DNA of 64,000 bases from Ideonella livida (GTDB lineage: Bacteria; Pseudomonadota; Gammaproteobacteria; Burkholderiales; Burkholderiaceae_C). The notes under the pieces were generated by a model. It saw nothing but the letters and a program-made list of their open reading frames with translations. It ran no database searches and was not told the DNA's origin. Position numbers and translations under genes: made by a program. This document shows positions 36,774-47,190 of the stretch, in pieces (positions within the stretch are counted from its first letter, which is position 1; each line of letters opens with the position of its first letter). The stretch is from assembly GCF_010499455.1 (NCBI RefSeq), contig NZ_JAAGOH010000002.1:1-64000 (forward strand), read 5' to 3'.

Positions 36774-38327
36774 TCACAGGCGCCAGAACTGGGTCACCAA
36801 GCGGGTGATGACCGCGCCCAGCAAGAAGCCCAGCCCGCTCCACAGCACGGCGGACAGCAGCCAGTTGGTGCGGCGCTGCTCGCGCAGCAGCGCCGCCAGC
36901 AGCGGACGCTCGTCGGCGCGTTCGGCGTGCAGGCGGGCATGCAGCAGCCGGGGCAGTTCAGGCAGCAGCTTGGCGTAGAGCGGCGCCTCTTCCTTGACGC
37001 GCCGCAGCAGCGCACGCCAGCCCACCTGCTCGTTCATCCAGCGCTCCAGGAAGGGCTTGGCGGTGGACCACAGGTCCAGGTCCGGGTCCAGTTCGCGACC
37101 CAGGCCCTCCACATTCAACAGCGTCTTCTGCAGCAGCACCAATTGCGGCTGGATCTCCACATTGAAGCGCCGCGAGGTCTGGAACAGGCGCATGAGCACC
37201 TGGCCCAGCGAGATCTCCTTGAGCGGGCGATCGAAATGCGGTTCACAGGTGGCGCGGATGGCCTGCTCCAGCTGCTCGATGCGGGTGTTGCGCGGCACCC
37301 AGCCACTTTCGACGTGCAGCTCGGCCACACGCTTGTAGTCCCGGCGGAAGAAGGCGATGAAGTTCTGCGCCAGGTATTCCTTGTCCACCTCGGTGAGGGT
37401 GCCCACGATGCCGAAGTCCAAGGCGATGTAGCGGCCGAAGGTCGCTGGGTCCAGGCTCACCTGGATGTTGCCGGGGTGCATGTCGGCATGGAAGAAGCCG
37501 TCGCGAAACACCTGGGTGAAGAAGATGGTCACGCCATCGCGGGCCAGCTTCTTGATGTCCACGCCCGCCTCGCGCAGGCGTCCCACCTGGCTGATGGGCA
37601 CCCCCTTCATGCGCTCCATCACCAGCACCGTCTCGGTACTGTGGTCCCAATGCATCTCCGGGACCAGGATCAAAGGCAGATCGGCCATGTTGCGGCGCAG
37701 TTGGGCGGCGTTGGCAGCCTCGCGCACCAGATCCAGCTCGTCGTGCAGGTAGGTGTCGAACTCGGCCACCACCTCGCGCGGCCGCAGCCGCTTGCCGTCC
37801 GCCGAGAGGCGCTCCACCCAACGCGCCAGGGTGTGCAGCAGGGCGAGGTCATCCTCAATGACGGCCAACATGCCGGGGCGCAAGACCTTGACGGCGACCT
37901 CCCGCCCGTCCTTGAGGGTGGCGAAATGCACCTGCGCAATGGATGCGCTGGCCACGGGGTCAGCGCTGAAGTCGGCAAAGACCTCCTCGATACGGCGGCC
38001 CAGGCCGCGCTCGATGAGCTGCCGCGCCAGCGCGGACGGCACCGGTGGCACACGGTCCTGCAGCCTGGCCAGCTCCTCGGCGATGTCCGGGGGCACCAGA
38101 TCGCGCCGGGTGGAGAGCACCTGGCCGAACTTGATGAAGATCGGCCCCAGGGCCTCCAAGGCCAGGCGCAAGCGCTCGCCACGCGGGGCCTGCAACTCCG
38201 TGCCCAGGGTGCTCAGGCGGCCCAGCCAGCGCAGTCCGGCATGCGGCGTCCCCGACAGGGCCATGTCCACCACGCCATGGCGCCACAGGGTGAACAGGAT
38301 GCGGATCAGGCGCGCGAAGTACCTCAT
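36774..38327 (-). CDS. ubiB: Ubiquinone biosynthesis regulatory protein kinase UbiB
   Basis: 517-residue atypical ABC1/ADCK-family kinase or ATPase needed for ubiquinone biosynthesis. Family motifs are the KxGQ motif in [16 protein letters not shown], the Ala-rich loop [11 protein letters not shown], the catalytic Lys in VAVKVLRPG, and the loop HADMHPGN. Two hydrophobic C-terminal segments ([18 protein letters not shown]) anchor it in the inner membrane. ATG 38327 (MRYFARL) is the normal family start. UbiJ lies just upstream as in E. coli. Confidence 0.95.
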   Translation of the reverse strand: MRYFARLIRILFTLWRHGVVDMALSGTPHAGLRWLGRLSTLGTELQAPRGERLRLALEALGPIFIKFGQVLSTRRDLVPPDIAEELARLQDRVPPVPSALARQLIERGLGRRIEEVFADFSADPVASASIAQVHFATLKDGREVAVKVLRPGMLAVIEDDLALLHTLARWVERLSADGKRLRPREVVAEFDTYLHDELDLVREAANAAQLRRNMADLPLILVPEMHWDHSTETVLVMERMKGVPISQVGRLREAGVDIKKLARDGVTIFFTQVFRDGFFHADMHPGNIQVSLDPATFGRYIALDFGIVGTLTEVDKEYLAQNFIAFFRRDYKRVAELHVESGWVPRNTRIEQLEQAIRATCEPHFDRPLKEISLGQVLMRLFQTSRRFNVEIQPQLVLLQKTLLNVEGLGRELDPDLDLWSTAKPFLERWMNEQVGWRALLRRVKEEAPLYAKLLPELPRLLHARLHAERADERPLLAALLREQRRTNWLLSAVLWSGLGFLLGAVITRLVTQFWRL

Positions 38328-38495
38328 GGGCGGGTTCCGATGCTCTGGGGGCCCCCGCAGGGGGCTGGTGCCCCGGCAACACACGCCAGGACGGGGAAGA
38401 GGACGCCCACTGGCGCCGCGCAGGGCGCGGGCCACGTCAGGCGAGGTTGGAGCGCGGCCTGCCGGCCTGCGGTCAACGGGGGACCGAGATCCGCC

Positions 38496-39026
38496 TCAGG
38501 GTCGGCGGACGACGCCGGAAACGCTCTGGACCACCTGCCGCACGGCGGCCATCGCCGTACCACCCGCACGGCTGAAACCTTCCGCCACCATCGGCCCAAA
38601 CACCCGCTCGAGGTCGGCGGCCGGATCCCAGCGCACGTGGGCCAGCAGCCAGCTCATGTCGGCCGCCAGGGCGGCGTCGCCCTCGATGCGAACGGCTGGC
38701 ACCTCTCCGGCCGCCAAGCGCCGGGCGCTGTCCAGCGGCTGGGACGCGTCCACACCCAGGCGCAGATCGGGCGCCGCGCCGGGCTCGTCCGGCCCCGGCT
38801 GCTCAAACATGCCGGCGGGCGTGATGCGAAGCCACAGGGAAGGGGGCTGCGGCAGCAACGGCAGGCGCCAGCCTTCCACGTCCACCTGCACCAGGCGTCC
38901 GGCGTGGGCACGCAGCCGTTCGGTGGCCGCCGGGGCGGCCTGCAGCACATGGTTGGCCAGCAGCACGAAGCGGGCGGTGGCCGCGGGCATAACCGTCGCG
39001 GTGAGAAAAGCAAGGGGATCAGCCAT
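38496..39026 (-). CDS. ubiJ: Ubiquinone biosynthesis accessory factor UbiJ (SCP2 domain)
   Basis: 176-residue lipid-binding SCP2-type protein, an assembly factor of the soluble ubiquinone-biosynthesis complex. Similarity is weaker than for its neighbours; the call rests on the place between ubiE and ubiB, the length, the SCP2-like middle (LWLRITPAGMF, VRIEGDAALAADMSWLL) and the C-terminal amphipathic helix (FSRAGGTAMAAVRQVVQSV). ATG 39026 is preceded by TACAAT seven bases upstream, so its mRNA could be leaderless. Confidence 0.8.
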   Translation of the reverse strand: MADPLAFLTATVMPAATARFVLLANHVLQAAPAATERLRAHAGRLVQVDVEGWRLPLLPQPPSLWLRITPAGMFEQPGPDEPGAAPDLRLGVDASQPLDSARRLAAGEVPAVRIEGDAALAADMSWLLAHVRWDPAADLERVFGPMVAEGFSRAGGTAMAAVRQVVQSVSGVVRRP

Positions 39027-39033
39027 GCGCCTC

Positions 39034-39039
39034 ATTGTA
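39034..39039 (-). promoter_or_regulatory. TACAAT -10 immediately before ubiJ
   Basis: Near-consensus -10 hexamer on the minus strand with seven bases to the ATG, placing the expected transcript start at the start codon itself. Confidence 0.4.
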
Positions 39040-39093
39040 GGCAGCGGTGTGCAGCCCTGGCGGGCACTGGGGTGCCCGTCGGGCCGGTTCGAC

Positions 39094-40113
39094 TCAGCCG
39101 CCGTAGCCTTGAGGATTGCCGCTCTGCCAGCGCCAGGCGTCCGCGCACATCTGCTCCAGGCTGCGACGGGCCTGCCAGCCCAGGGCCTCGCGCGCCAGGG
39201 TGGCGTCTGCGTAGTAGGAAGGCAGGTCGCCGGGGCGGCGCTCGACGATGCGGTAGGGGATGGGCTTGCCGGCAGCTTTTTCGAAGGCACGGACGAGGTC
39301 CAGCACGCTGTAACCCACGCCGGTGCCCAGGTTGACGGTGATCGAGCGCTGACGCTCCAGCAGGTAGCGCACCGCCGCCACATGGCCCTCGGCCAGGTCC
39401 ATCACGTGCAGGTAGTCGCGCACGCCGGTACCGTCCGGGGTGTCGTAGTCGCCGCCAAAGACCGACAGGTATTCGCGACGACCCACCGCCACCTGCTGCA
39501 CATAAGGCATCAGGTTGTTGGGCACCCCCCGGGGATCCTCGCCCATGCGGCCGCTCTCGTGGGCCCCCACGGGGTTGAAGTAGCGCAGCCAGGCGATGTG
39601 CCAGTCAGGCTCGGCCACCTCCAGGTCGCGCAGGATCTGCTCGCCCATCAATTTGGTGCGGCCGTAGACGTTCATGGCCGCCAGGGGATGCTGCTCGGTG
39701 TAGGGCAGGAACTGCGGCTCGCCATAGACGGTGGCGCTGGAGCTGAACACGAAGTTGCGCACGCCGCGCCGGCCCATGACCTGCAACATGTTGACCAGGC
39801 CACCGAGATTGTTCTCGTAGTACTTCAGGGGCTGGGCGGTGGACTCGCCCACCGCCTTGAAGGCAGCGAAGTGCACCACGGCGGCGATGGGATGGGCATC
39901 GAACACTGCCTCCATGGCCTGCGCGTCGTTGACGTCAGCCTCAATGAAAGTGGGGGTGCGTCCGGACAGCTCGGTCAGGCGGCGCAGGACCTCGGGAGAG
40001 CTGTTGGAGAAATTGTCCACCCCGACCACCTCATAGCCGGCCTCCCACAGGGCCAGCCAGGTGTGTGAGGCGATGTAGCCGGTGGCCCCGGTCAGCAGAA
40101 TCTTGGTGCTCAT
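39094..40113 (-). CDS. galE: UDP-glucose 4-epimerase
   Basis: 339-residue NAD-dependent epimerase interconverting UDP-glucose and UDP-galactose, an extended SDR. The NAD motif reads TGATGYIASH (the usual GGAGYIGSH is altered) at residues 8-17; the catalytic Ser/Thr-Tyr-x3-Lys is in SSSATVYG and NVYGRTK; WHIAWLRYFNPVGAHESG is the typical core. Length is normal. It sits between ubiE and ubiJ, an unusual insertion into the ubi gene order. Confidence 0.94.
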   Translation of the reverse strand: MSTKILLTGATGYIASHTWLALWEAGYEVVGVDNFSNSSPEVLRRLTELSGRTPTFIEADVNDAQAMEAVFDAHPIAAVVHFAAFKAVGESTAQPLKYYENNLGGLVNMLQVMGRRGVRNFVFSSSATVYGEPQFLPYTEQHPLAAMNVYGRTKLMGEQILRDLEVAEPDWHIAWLRYFNPVGAHESGRMGEDPRGVPNNLMPYVQQVAVGRREYLSVFGGDYDTPDGTGVRDYLHVMDLAEGHVAAVRYLLERQRSITVNLGTGVGYSVLDLVRAFEKAAGKPIPYRIVERRPGDLPSYYADATLAREALGWQARRSLEQMCADAWRWQSGNPQGYGG

Positions 40114-40153
40114 GTCGTTTTCTCGGTAAGGCGGTGGAGGTCGCAGGCTGGGT

Positions 40154-40885
40154 TCAGCACTTGATGCCCACGTGCAGGGCCACCACGCCGCCGGTCATGT
40201 TGTGCACGTCCACATGCCCGAAGCCGGCGGTCTTCATCATGGCCTTCAGCGTGGCCTGGTCCGGGTGCATGCGGATCGACTCCGCCAGGTAACGGTAGCT
40301 CTCGGCATCGCCGGCCACCATGCTGCCCAGCTTGGGCAGGACGTTGAACGAGTACCAGTCGTAGGGCTTTTGCAGTGGTGCGGCCACCTTCGAGAACTCC
40401 AGCACCAGCAGGCGCCCCCCCGGACGCAGCACCCGGCACATCTCAGCCAGTGCCAGGTCCTTATGGGTCATGTTGCGCAGGCCGAAGGCCACGCTCACCA
40501 GGTCGAACTCCCCGGTCTTGAAGGGGAGTTTCTCCGCATCACACAGGGACGTGGGCAACACCAGGCCCTCATTGACCAGCCGGTCGCGACCGGTGGAGAG
40601 CATGGCGTGGTTGATGTCGGTGTGGACCACCGTGCCGGTGGGCGCCACCTTGCGGGCAAATGCACGGGAGAGGTCGCCCGTGCCCCCGGCGATGTCCAGC
40701 ACCTTGTCGCCGGCCTTGAGGTTGGCCACCGCGACGGTGTACGCCTTCCAGGCCCGGTGCATGCCCATAGACATGAGGTCGTTCATCACGTCGTACTTGG
40801 AGGCGACGGAGTCGAACACGCCCTTGACCTTGCGGGCCTTCTCCGTCTCTTCCACGGTCTGAAAGCCGAAATGCGTCTGCGACAT
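40154..40885 (-). CDS. ubiE: Demethylmenaquinone/ubiquinone C-methyltransferase
   Basis: 243-residue SAM-dependent C-methyltransferase of quinone biosynthesis. All family landmarks are present: [17 protein letters not shown] at the N-terminus, [24 protein letters not shown], motif [27 protein letters not shown], and [17 protein letters not shown] 40885 has AAGGAAA upstream. It follows the DUF971 gene by 40 bp on the same strand. Confidence 0.96.
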   Translation of the reverse strand: MSQTHFGFQTVEETEKARKVKGVFDSVASKYDVMNDLMSMGMHRAWKAYTVAVANLKAGDKVLDIAGGTGDLSRAFARKVAPTGTVVHTDINHAMLSTGRDRLVNEGLVLPTSLCDAEKLPFKTGEFDLVSVAFGLRNMTHKDLALAEMCRVLRPGGRLLVLEFSKVAAPLQKPYDWYSFNVLPKLGSMVAGDAESYRYLAESIRMHPDQATLKAMMKTAGFGHVDVHNMTGGVVALHVGIKC

Positions 40886-40925
40886 GGGTTTCCTTGCAAT
40901 CTGGATTCTGGGGCGGACCGGACGC

Positions 40926-41324
40926 TCAGTGGCTGCCGCAGGCCGAGCCGGACTTCTCGGGCATGGGTGCGTCGCGGTCCACGCCCGCCTCCAGCAACCG
41001 CTGCTCGTACTGCGCCCACAACTCGGCCTGGCGGGCCCCCAGCTGGTAGAGGTATTCCCAGGTGTAGAGCCCGGTGTCGTGGCCGTCGTCAAAGGTGGGC
41101 TGCACCGCGTAGTGGCCCACCGGCACCAAGGTGGTGATGTTCACGCCGCGTTTGCCGGTCTGCAGCACCTCCTGACCGGGGCCATGGCCCTGCACCTCCG
41201 CAGAGGGGGAATACACCCGCAGCAGCTCAAAGGGCAGATGGAAGACCTGCCCGTCGTCAAAACCAATCTCCAGCTGACGGGAAGTCTGGTGCAGGGTGAG
41301 CGAAGTGGGCTGCGGCATGGTCAT
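40926..41324 (-). CDS. DUF971 family protein
   Basis: 132-residue small soluble protein of the gamma-butyrobetaine-hydroxylase-like N-terminal (DUF971) family. The core is [35 protein letters not shown] and the aspartate-rich [26 protein letters not shown]. The domain is linked to iron-sulfur protein biology in other bacteria, but the job of this stand-alone form is not established. It precedes ubiE as in many betaproteobacteria. The start could be ATG 41324 or 41318. Confidence 0.88.
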   Translation of the reverse strand: MTMPQPTSLTLHQTSRQLEIGFDDGQVFHLPFELLRVYSPSAEVQGHGPGQEVLQTGKRGVNITTLVPVGHYAVQPTFDDGHDTGLYTWEYLYQLGARQAELWAQYEQRLLEAGVDRDAPMPEKSGSACGSH

Positions 41325-41437
41325 GGCGTGACGAGGAAGCGGTGGAAGGCAAAGGGGCGAGGGATGGGCGCAAAGCCAGCCGGCGCGGCCGGGCGCAGCG
41401 CCCACCTCAGACTGTAGTGGCAGGACCGGGGAGCCGG

Positions 41438-41887
41438 TCAGGCCGCCGCGCAAGGGCCGCAGGCGTCCAGGGCCTCGCGCATCCGCACCTCGAGCTGCGG
41501 TAGGCGGGCCGACAGCGAGGCCAAGGCGGCGGGATCCTGGGCGCGCACAGGCGCGGCCCAGACCGGTTGCGGAAAGTGACTGTCGCCCTCGAACCGGGCG
41601 ATCACATGCCAGTGCAAGTGCGGGACCACATTGCCCAGGGTGGCCAGGTTGATCTTGGTGGGCTGCAGGGTGTCGCGCAGCACGTGCTCCATCACGGCGA
41701 CCAGCGACATGCAGCGCTGGCGCTCGGTGGCGGTGAGGTCGGTGAACTCGGCCGCGTGGCGGCGCAGCACTAACCGGTAAAAAGCCGGGAACCCGGACTC
41801 CTGGGCCCGGATGACCTGCCAGTGCGCGTCATGCCAGACGGCGTCTTCGGGGCGGAGGAGGCACAGGGGACAGGCATCAGGGCTCAT
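41438..41887 (-). CDS. HIT family hydrolase
   Basis: 149-residue histidine-triad protein, a nucleotide phosphoramidase/hydrolase fold. The active-site triad is in VVPHLHWHVIARF near residue 93; an N-terminal CPLC could bind zinc. The segment INLATLGNVVPHLHWH matches the Fhit/HinT-like bacterial branch. ATG 41887 shares four bases (ATGA) with the stop of the DUF535 gene, so the two are translationally coupled. Substrate unknown. Confidence 0.9.
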   Translation of the reverse strand: MSPDACPLCLLRPEDAVWHDAHWQVIRAQESGFPAFYRLVLRRHAAEFTDLTATERQRCMSLVAVMEHVLRDTLQPTKINLATLGNVVPHLHWHVIARFEGDSHFPQPVWAAPVRAQDPAALASLSARLPQLEVRMREALDACGPCAAA

Positions 41888-42849
41888 GTGGCGGGCGTGG
41901 TCACGACATCAGGACAGGGCTGACCCAATTGTCCGATATCGCGGATATCCGCCTGCAGGCGCGCCAGCAGCGCGTACCGCCGCCGGTACTGCGCCCGCTT
42001 CTTGGCCGGCACCTCGGCCAGGTCCCGGGCCACATGCCGCGCGGGCAGCCGAAAAAACCCATCGTCCCCCCGGACGCCACCGCGGTCCGTCCAGATCTCG
42101 TCATAAACCGACGACCTGTCCTTGGCCGCACCGGCGCCAAAGTAGGGGTGCAGGTGGTGTCGACTGGCGTCGGATACCGCCAGGATCTGCTCCACTTGCG
42201 CGCCCTCGCAAATGAACTGCAGCAAGGCCACCATGAAATCCCGCGGCCGGCAGCCGTGAAGCGCCTGGGTCAGACCCGCATAGAGCTCGGCAGCCCCCTC
42301 CACCGACCTGCCTTGTATGCCTCCGACGCGGGACACTCGCCGGCCCCGTTCATCGCGGTCGAAACTGAAGGCCAAGGTGTAGGCGCGCAGGTCCCCGACA
42401 AACAGGTTCAGGGACAACTCACCTTCGCGGAACAACCAAATGGGACGGTCGAGCTGCACGGAGAGGTCCGGATACACATCATCCAGCCGGGCCAACACCC
42501 AACGACAACCCAAGGGAACCCGCAGCCAGGCCAGATGTTGAAGCTCGCGGTAGTGACCGTAAAACGCCCGGAAGCGCTCCTCCACAGACCAGCCGCAATG
42601 CTGATACGGCCACTCCAGCATGCCCAGCACTTCGGGCCGGGCAGTCGCGAGCTCGGCCAGCGGGCCTGACTTCGCCTGCGCCAGCGGGCGCCACAGGTGC
42701 ACCTTGCGGGCAGAGGCCACCATCAGCCTGACGCGCCGGACCCACACGGTGACGCCCTGCCCTCGGTGCACTGCGCCCAGCGCACGACAGATAAAGCGCA
42801 TCCCCTGCACCCAACCGCCGGCGTGGTTCCACTGTTCGCTTTCCGCCAT
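41884..42849 (-). CDS. VirK/YbjX (DUF535) family protein
   Basis: 321-residue protein of the DUF535 family, which includes Salmonella VirK and E. coli YbjX, linked to resistance to host antimicrobial peptides but biochemically undefined. Typical segments are LSLNLFVGDLRAYTLAFSF, GGIQGRSV, VEQILAVSD, a Tyr-rich YDEIWTDRGGV, and the C-terminal KKRAQYRRRY. ATG 42849 (MAESEQW) has GAGAAGAG before it; ATG 42903 is possible. The 244 bp upstream are less GC-rich and hold an inverted repeat and a long hairpin. Confidence 0.8.
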   Translation of the reverse strand: MAESEQWNHAGGWVQGMRFICRALGAVHRGQGVTVWVRRVRLMVASARKVHLWRPLAQAKSGPLAELATARPEVLGMLEWPYQHCGWSVEERFRAFYGHYRELQHLAWLRVPLGCRWVLARLDDVYPDLSVQLDRPIWLFREGELSLNLFVGDLRAYTLAFSFDRDERGRRVSRVGGIQGRSVEGAAELYAGLTQALHGCRPRDFMVALLQFICEGAQVEQILAVSDASRHHLHPYFGAGAAKDRSSVYDEIWTDRGGVRGDDGFFRLPARHVARDLAEVPAKKRAQYRRRYALLARLQADIRDIGQLGQPCPDVVTTPAT

Positions 42850-42978
42850 GCTCTTCTCGTACGTAGGCGATGACTGCCGAGCAAGCGCTCGGCATCCAAA
42901 CACCTGCTCCCTCTCACCAGCTCATCCCTTCCACGTTTGCGGTCTGGGGCCGGTTGCCTTTACGTCCAAGAGCGATTT

Positions 42979-42998
42979 TGTACCACAAACAAGGTACA
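42979..42998. promoter_or_regulatory. Inverted repeat TGTACC-N8-GGTACA
   Basis: Perfect 6-bp arms around ACAAACAA in the AT-richer promoter region of the DUF535-HIT pair, 130 bp upstream of its start. Candidate regulator site; no regulator can be named. Confidence 0.35.
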
Positions 42999-43039
42999 CG
43001 GCGAAAACTTGTAACCAAAAGCATCAACGCCGGTACCGC

Positions 43040-43076
43040 CCCCCGGACTTGCCCCGCGATCGGGCAAGTCCGGGGG
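43040..43076 (-). terminator. Perfect 15-bp hairpin after the giant dehydrogenase
   Basis: CCCCCGGACTTGCCC pairs exactly with GGGCAAGTCCGGGGG around a 7-base loop, 17 bp past the stop at 43094. The position fits a terminator, but neither strand has a U run after it, so it may instead stabilise the mRNA 3' end. Confidence 0.4.
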
Positions 43077-43093
43077 AGCGGCCCAGGCGTCGA

Positions 43094-46000
43094 TCAGACC
43101 AGCACGCGCTCAATGCCGCCGGCATTGGCACGGGCGACATAGTCCTCCATCCAGCTGGCCCCCAGCAGTTGGCGGGCCATCTCGACCACCACATAGTCGG
43201 CTTCCAGCAGGCCGTTGGCCAGGTCGTCACCGTAGCGCGACAGGCCCTGCAGGCAGCTGGGGCAGCTGGTGAGGATCTTCAGGTCGTCCTGGGCGCCCAC
43301 GGCGCCGCTGGCGCGCAGCTGCGCCTCGGCCTTGCGGATCTCCTCCTCCTTGCGGAAGCGGACCTGGGTGGAGATGTCCGGTCGGGTCACGCCCAGCGTG
43401 CCCGACTCGCCACAGCAGCGGTCGCTCTTGACCACGCCCGGACCGACCAGGGCCTTGACGGTTTTGAGCGAGTCCTGCTGCTTCATGGGGCTGTGGCAGG
43501 GCTCGTGGTACAGGAAGCCACCCTTGGAGCCGTCAAGCGTGATGCCCTTTTCCAGCAGGAACTCGTGGATGTCGACGATGCGGCAGCCGGGGAAGATCTC
43601 CTCGAACTTGTAGCCCTGCAACTGGTCATAGCAGGTGCCGCAGCTCACCACCACCGTCTTGATGTCCAGGTAGTTCAGCGTGTTGGCCACACGGTGGAAC
43701 AGCACCCGGTTGTCGGTGATGATCTTCTCGGCCTTGTCGAACTGGCCCGAGCCACGCTGCGGGTAGCCACAGCACAGGTAGCCCGGCGGCAGCACGGTCT
43801 GCACGCCCGCCTGCCAGAGCATGGCCTGGGTGGCCAGGCCCACCTGGCTGAACAGGCGCTCCGAGCCGCAGCCCGGGAAATAGAACACCGCCTCGCTGTC
43901 GGTGGTGGTGGCCTGCGGGTTGCGGATGATGGGGACGTAGTCCTTGTCCTCAATGTCCAGCAGCGCGCGCGCGGTGCGCTTGGGCAGGCCGCCCGGCATC
44001 TTCTTGTTGATGAAGTGGATCACCTGCTCCTTCAGCGGAGCTGCCCCCACCGTGGCCGGCGGTGCGCTGGTCTGCTTGCGCGCGGCGAGCTTGAGCACGT
44101 CATGCGCCAGGCGCTGGGCCTTCATGCCCACCCCCACCATCGCCGAACGGGCCAACTTGATGGTTTCAGGGTTGGTGGCGTTGAGCATGAGCATGGCCGC
44201 GGCGTTGCCCGGACGGAAGCTCTTCTTGCCCATCTTGCGCAGCAGGTTGCGCATGTTCATGGTCACGTCGCCAAAGTCGATCTTGACCGGGCAGGGCGTG
44301 AAACACTTGTGGCAGACCGTGCAGTGGTCGGCCACGTCCTCGAATTCCTCCCAATGGGCCAGCGACACGCCGCGGCGGGTCTGCTCCTCGTAGAGGAAGG
44401 CCTCCACCAGCAGCGAGGTGGCCAGGATCTTGTTGCGCGGGCTGTACAGCAGGTTGGCGCGCGGCACGTGGGTGGAGCACACCGGCTTGCACTTGCCGCA
44501 ACGCAGGCAGTCCTTGACCGACTTGGCGATGTCGCCAATGTCGCTCTGCTGCATGATCAGCGACTCATGCGTCATCAGCCCGAAGCTGGGCGTGTAGGCA
44601 TGGCTCAGGTCGGCCAGGTGCACGTCCTCGCCCAGCTTCTTCAGGGCCTCACCGCGCAGCAGCTTGCCCTTGTTGAAGCGGCCTTCCGGATCCACCTTGG
44701 CCTTGTAGGCGGCAAAGTTGGCCAGCTCGTCGTCGCTCAGGAACTCCAGCTTGGTGATGCCGATGCCGTGCTCGCCCGAGATCACCCCACCCAGGCTGCG
44801 CGCCAGCACCATGATGCGGGCCACCGCCTCGTGGGCGGTCTGCAGCATCTCGTAGTTGTCGCTGTTGACCGGGATGTTGGTGTGCACATTGCCGTCACCG
44901 GCATGCATGTGCAGCGCCACCCACACGCGGCCGCGCAGCACTTCCTTGTGCAGGCGGCGGCACTCGTCGATCAGCGGGGCAAAGGCCGCGCCGGCGAACA
45001 GGCCCTGCAGCGGACGCAGGATCTGGGTGCGCCAGCTCGCGCGCAGGCTGTGGTCCTGCAGCTGATCAAAGAAGGATCGGGTTTCGCCAGGCTGCACCGC
45101 ATCAAGGTGGCCCCTCCAGTGCTGCCACTGCGCCCGCACCTCCCGGATCAGCGTCAGCGCCTGCTGCACGCGGTCTTCCAGCAACTCGGCGCTGGGCAGC
45201 TCAGCGGCCTCGTCGGTCTTGCCCAGGGGCAGCTCGTCCTGGCTGAAGAAGGCCTCCAGCCGGTCGGCCAGGGCGATCTTGTTGCGCAGCGACAGCTCGA
45301 TGTTGATGCGCTCGATGCCCAGGGTGTACTCGCCCATGCGCTCCAGCGGGATCACCACGTCCTCGTTCACCTTGAAGGCGTTGGTGTGCTTGGAGATGGC
45401 CGCCGTACGTTTGCGGTCGAGCCAGAACTTCTTGCGGGCCTCGGCGGACACGGCCACGAAGCCCTCGCCGGAGCGGCCGTTGGCCAGGCGGATGACCTCG
45501 CTGGTGGCGCGGGCTACGCGGTCGGCGTCGTCGCCCACGATGTCACCGATCAGCACCATCTTCGGAAAGCCGCCGCGCTTGCTCTTGGTGGTGTAGCCCA
45601 CCGCCTTGAGGTAGCGGTCGTCCAGATGCTCCAGGCCGGCCAGGATGGCGCCGCCGGGCTGCTTCATTTCCTGGAACATGAAGTCCTTGATCTCAACGAT
45701 CGAGGGCACGCAGTCCTTGGGGTTGCCGAAGAACTCCAGGCAGACGGTGCGGGTGTGCGCCGGCATGCGGTGCACCACCCAGCGCGCGCTGGTGATCAGG
45801 CCGTCGCAGCCTTCCTTCTGCACGCCGGGCAGCCCGGCCAAGAACTTGTCGGTGACGTCCTTGCCCAGGCCCTCCTTGCGGAAGACGCGGCCCGGGATCT
45901 CCAGGATCTCGGTACGCTCCAGCACCTTGCCGCTGGCGTCGAAGTACTTCAGCTCAAAGCGGGCTGCCGCCACGTCGTGGATCTTGCCCAGGTTGTGGTC

Positions 46001-47008
46001 CAGACGGGTGACCTCCAGCCATTTGGCCTCGGGCGTGACCATGCGCCAGCTGGCCAGGTTGTCCAGCGCCGTGCCCCAGAGCACGGCCTTCTTGCCCCCG
46101 GCGTTCATGGCGATGTTGCCGCCCACGCAGGAGGCCTCGGCCGAGGTCGGGTCCACCGCAAACACATAACCCGAGCGCTCGGCGGCGTCGGCCACGCGCT
46201 GCGTCACCACGCCAGCGCCGGTCCACACGGTGGGCACTTTCTGGGCCAGGCCGGGCAGGTCGACCAGCTCGACCTCGGTCATCTGCTCGAGCTTCTCGGT
46301 GTTGATGACCGCGCTCTTCCAGGTCAGGGGCACGGCCGCACCCGTGTAGCCGGTGCCACCCCCGCGCGGGATGATGGTCAGGCCCAACTCGACGCAAGCG
46401 GCCACCAGGCCGGCCATCTCGGCCTCGGTGTCGGGGGTGAGCACCACAAAGGGCATCTCCACCCGCCAGTCGGTGGCGTCGGTCACGTGCGAGACGCGGC
46501 TCAGGCCATCGAACTTGATGTTGTCCTTGGCGGTGTGGCGGCCCAGCAGGCGCCGGCAGCGTTGGCGCAGCAGGTCCACCTCGTCGAAACGGCGCGCGAA
46601 GCGCTCCACCGCCGCACGGGCCATGGCCAGCAGCTCGCCCACGTAGGCGTCGCGCACCGCGTCATCCTGCGGCTTGCGGCGCTTCTCTACCTCGGCCAGG
46701 CGGTGGTGCAAGGCGTCGATCAGCAGGCCCCGACGCTTCGGGTTGTCCAGCAGATCGTCTTCCAGGTACGGGTTGCGCTGGACCACCCAGATGTCGCCAA
46801 GGACCTCGTAGAGCATGCGGGCAGAGCGCCCGGTACGGCGCTCCTCGCGCAGACGGCCCAGCACCTCCCAGGCGCGATCGCCCAGCAGCCGACAGACGAT
46901 CTCGCGGTCGGACAGCGAGGTGTAGTTGTACGGAATCTCACGCAGACGGGGCGCGGCGCCGTGCAGCTCGGCATCGGCGGTCAGGGTCGGGTGGTGGGGT
47001 GCGTTCAT
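43094..47008 (-). CDS. DUF3683-type FAD/4Fe-4S/CCG dehydrogenase (GlcD/YdiJ-like)
   Basis: 1304-residue fusion flavoprotein, related to D-lactate/glycolate/2-hydroxyglutarate dehydrogenases. In order: an N-terminal DUF3683-like region (1-150); an FAD-binding domain with [17 protein letters not shown] near residue 220; an FAD-oxidase C-terminal-type domain with [13 protein letters not shown] and [10 protein letters not shown] near 740; two 4Fe-4S motifs [11 protein letters not shown] (about 830) and [11 protein letters not shown] (about 893); and two cysteine-rich CCG modules (CCGYPQRG about 1078, CCGESGTLG about 1198, with [11 protein letters not shown] between). Electrons would pass from FAD through the clusters to a quinone or cytochrome. 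Substrate is likely a D-2-hydroxyacid but unproven. ATG 47008 starts the conserved part. Confidence 0.88.
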   Translation of the reverse strand: MNAPHHPTLTADAELHGAAPRLREIPYNYTSLSDREIVCRLLGDRAWEVLGRLREERRTGRSARMLYEVLGDIWVVQRNPYLEDDLLDNPKRRGLLIDALHHRLAEVEKRRKPQDDAVRDAYVGELLAMARAAVERFARRFDEVDLLRQRCRRLLGRHTAKDNIKFDGLSRVSHVTDATDWRVEMPFVVLTPDTEAEMAGLVAACVELGLTIIPRGGGTGYTGAAVPLTWKSAVINTEKLEQMTEVELVDLPGLAQKVPTVWTGAGVVTQRVADAAERSGYVFAVDPTSAEASCVGGNIAMNAGGKKAVLWGTALDNLASWRMVTPEAKWLEVTRLDHNLGKIHDVAAARFELKYFDASGKVLERTEILEIPGRVFRKEGLGKDVTDKFLAGLPGVQKEGCDGLITSARWVVHRMPAHTRTVCLEFFGNPKDCVPSIVEIKDFMFQEMKQPGGAILAGLEHLDDRYLKAVGYTTKSKRGGFPKMVLIGDIVGDDADRVARATSEVIRLANGRSGEGFVAVSAEARKKFWLDRKRTAAISKHTNAFKVNEDVVIPLERMGEYTLGIERINIELSLRNKIALADRLEAFFSQDELPLGKTDEAAELPSAELLEDRVQQALTLIREVRAQWQHWRGHLDAVQPGETRSFFDQLQDHSLRASWRTQILRPLQGLFAGAAFAPLIDECRRLHKEVLRGRVWVALHMHAGDGNVHTNIPVNSDNYEMLQTAHEAVARIMVLARSLGGVISGEHGIGITKLEFLSDDELANFAAYKAKVDPEGRFNKGKLLRGEALKKLGEDVHLADLSHAYTPSFGLMTHESLIMQQSDIGDIAKSVKDCLRCGKCKPVCSTHVPRANLLYSPRNKILATSLLVEAFLYEEQTRRGVSLAHWEEFEDVADHCTVCHKCFTPCPVKIDFGDVTMNMRNLLRKMGKKSFRPGNAAAMLMLNATNPETIKLARSAMVGVGMKAQRLAHDVLKLAARKQTSAPPATVGAAPLKEQVIHFINKKMPGGLPKRTARALLDIEDKDYVPIIRNPQATTTDSEAVFYFPGCGSERLFSQVGLATQAMLWQAGVQTVLPPGYLCCGYPQRGSGQFDKAEKIITDNRVLFHRVANTLNYLDIKTVVVSCGTCYDQLQGYKFEEIFPGCRIVDIHEFLLEKGITLDGSKGGFLYHEPCHSPMKQQDSLKTVKALVGPGVVKSDRCCGESGTLGVTRPDISTQVRFRKEEEIRKAEAQLRASGAVGAQDDLKILTSCPSCLQGLSRYGDDLANGLLEADYVVVEMARQLLGASWMEDYVARANAGGIERVLV

Positions 47009-47176
47009 CGGCCTGGGCTGGCCGGCGGATCGGGCCACCGGCGGCCCAGTCCGCCGCGGTCAGCGTGTCACGGAGGTGGCGAAGATCCGGCGGAAACCGG
47101 GTTTCCACGCGGGGCGCGAGTTTATCGCACCCCCCTTCCTCCCCAGGCGGCGCGGGGTTGCTCGATGGGCAGGCAC

Positions 47177-47182
47177 CACAAT
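47177..47182 (+). promoter_or_regulatory. CACAAT -10-like hexamer before ugpQ
   Basis: Eight bases separate the hexamer from the ATG at 47191, so the transcript would begin at or next to the start codon. No ribosome site is present. Confidence 0.35.
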
Positions 47183-47190
47183 GGCCCCCC

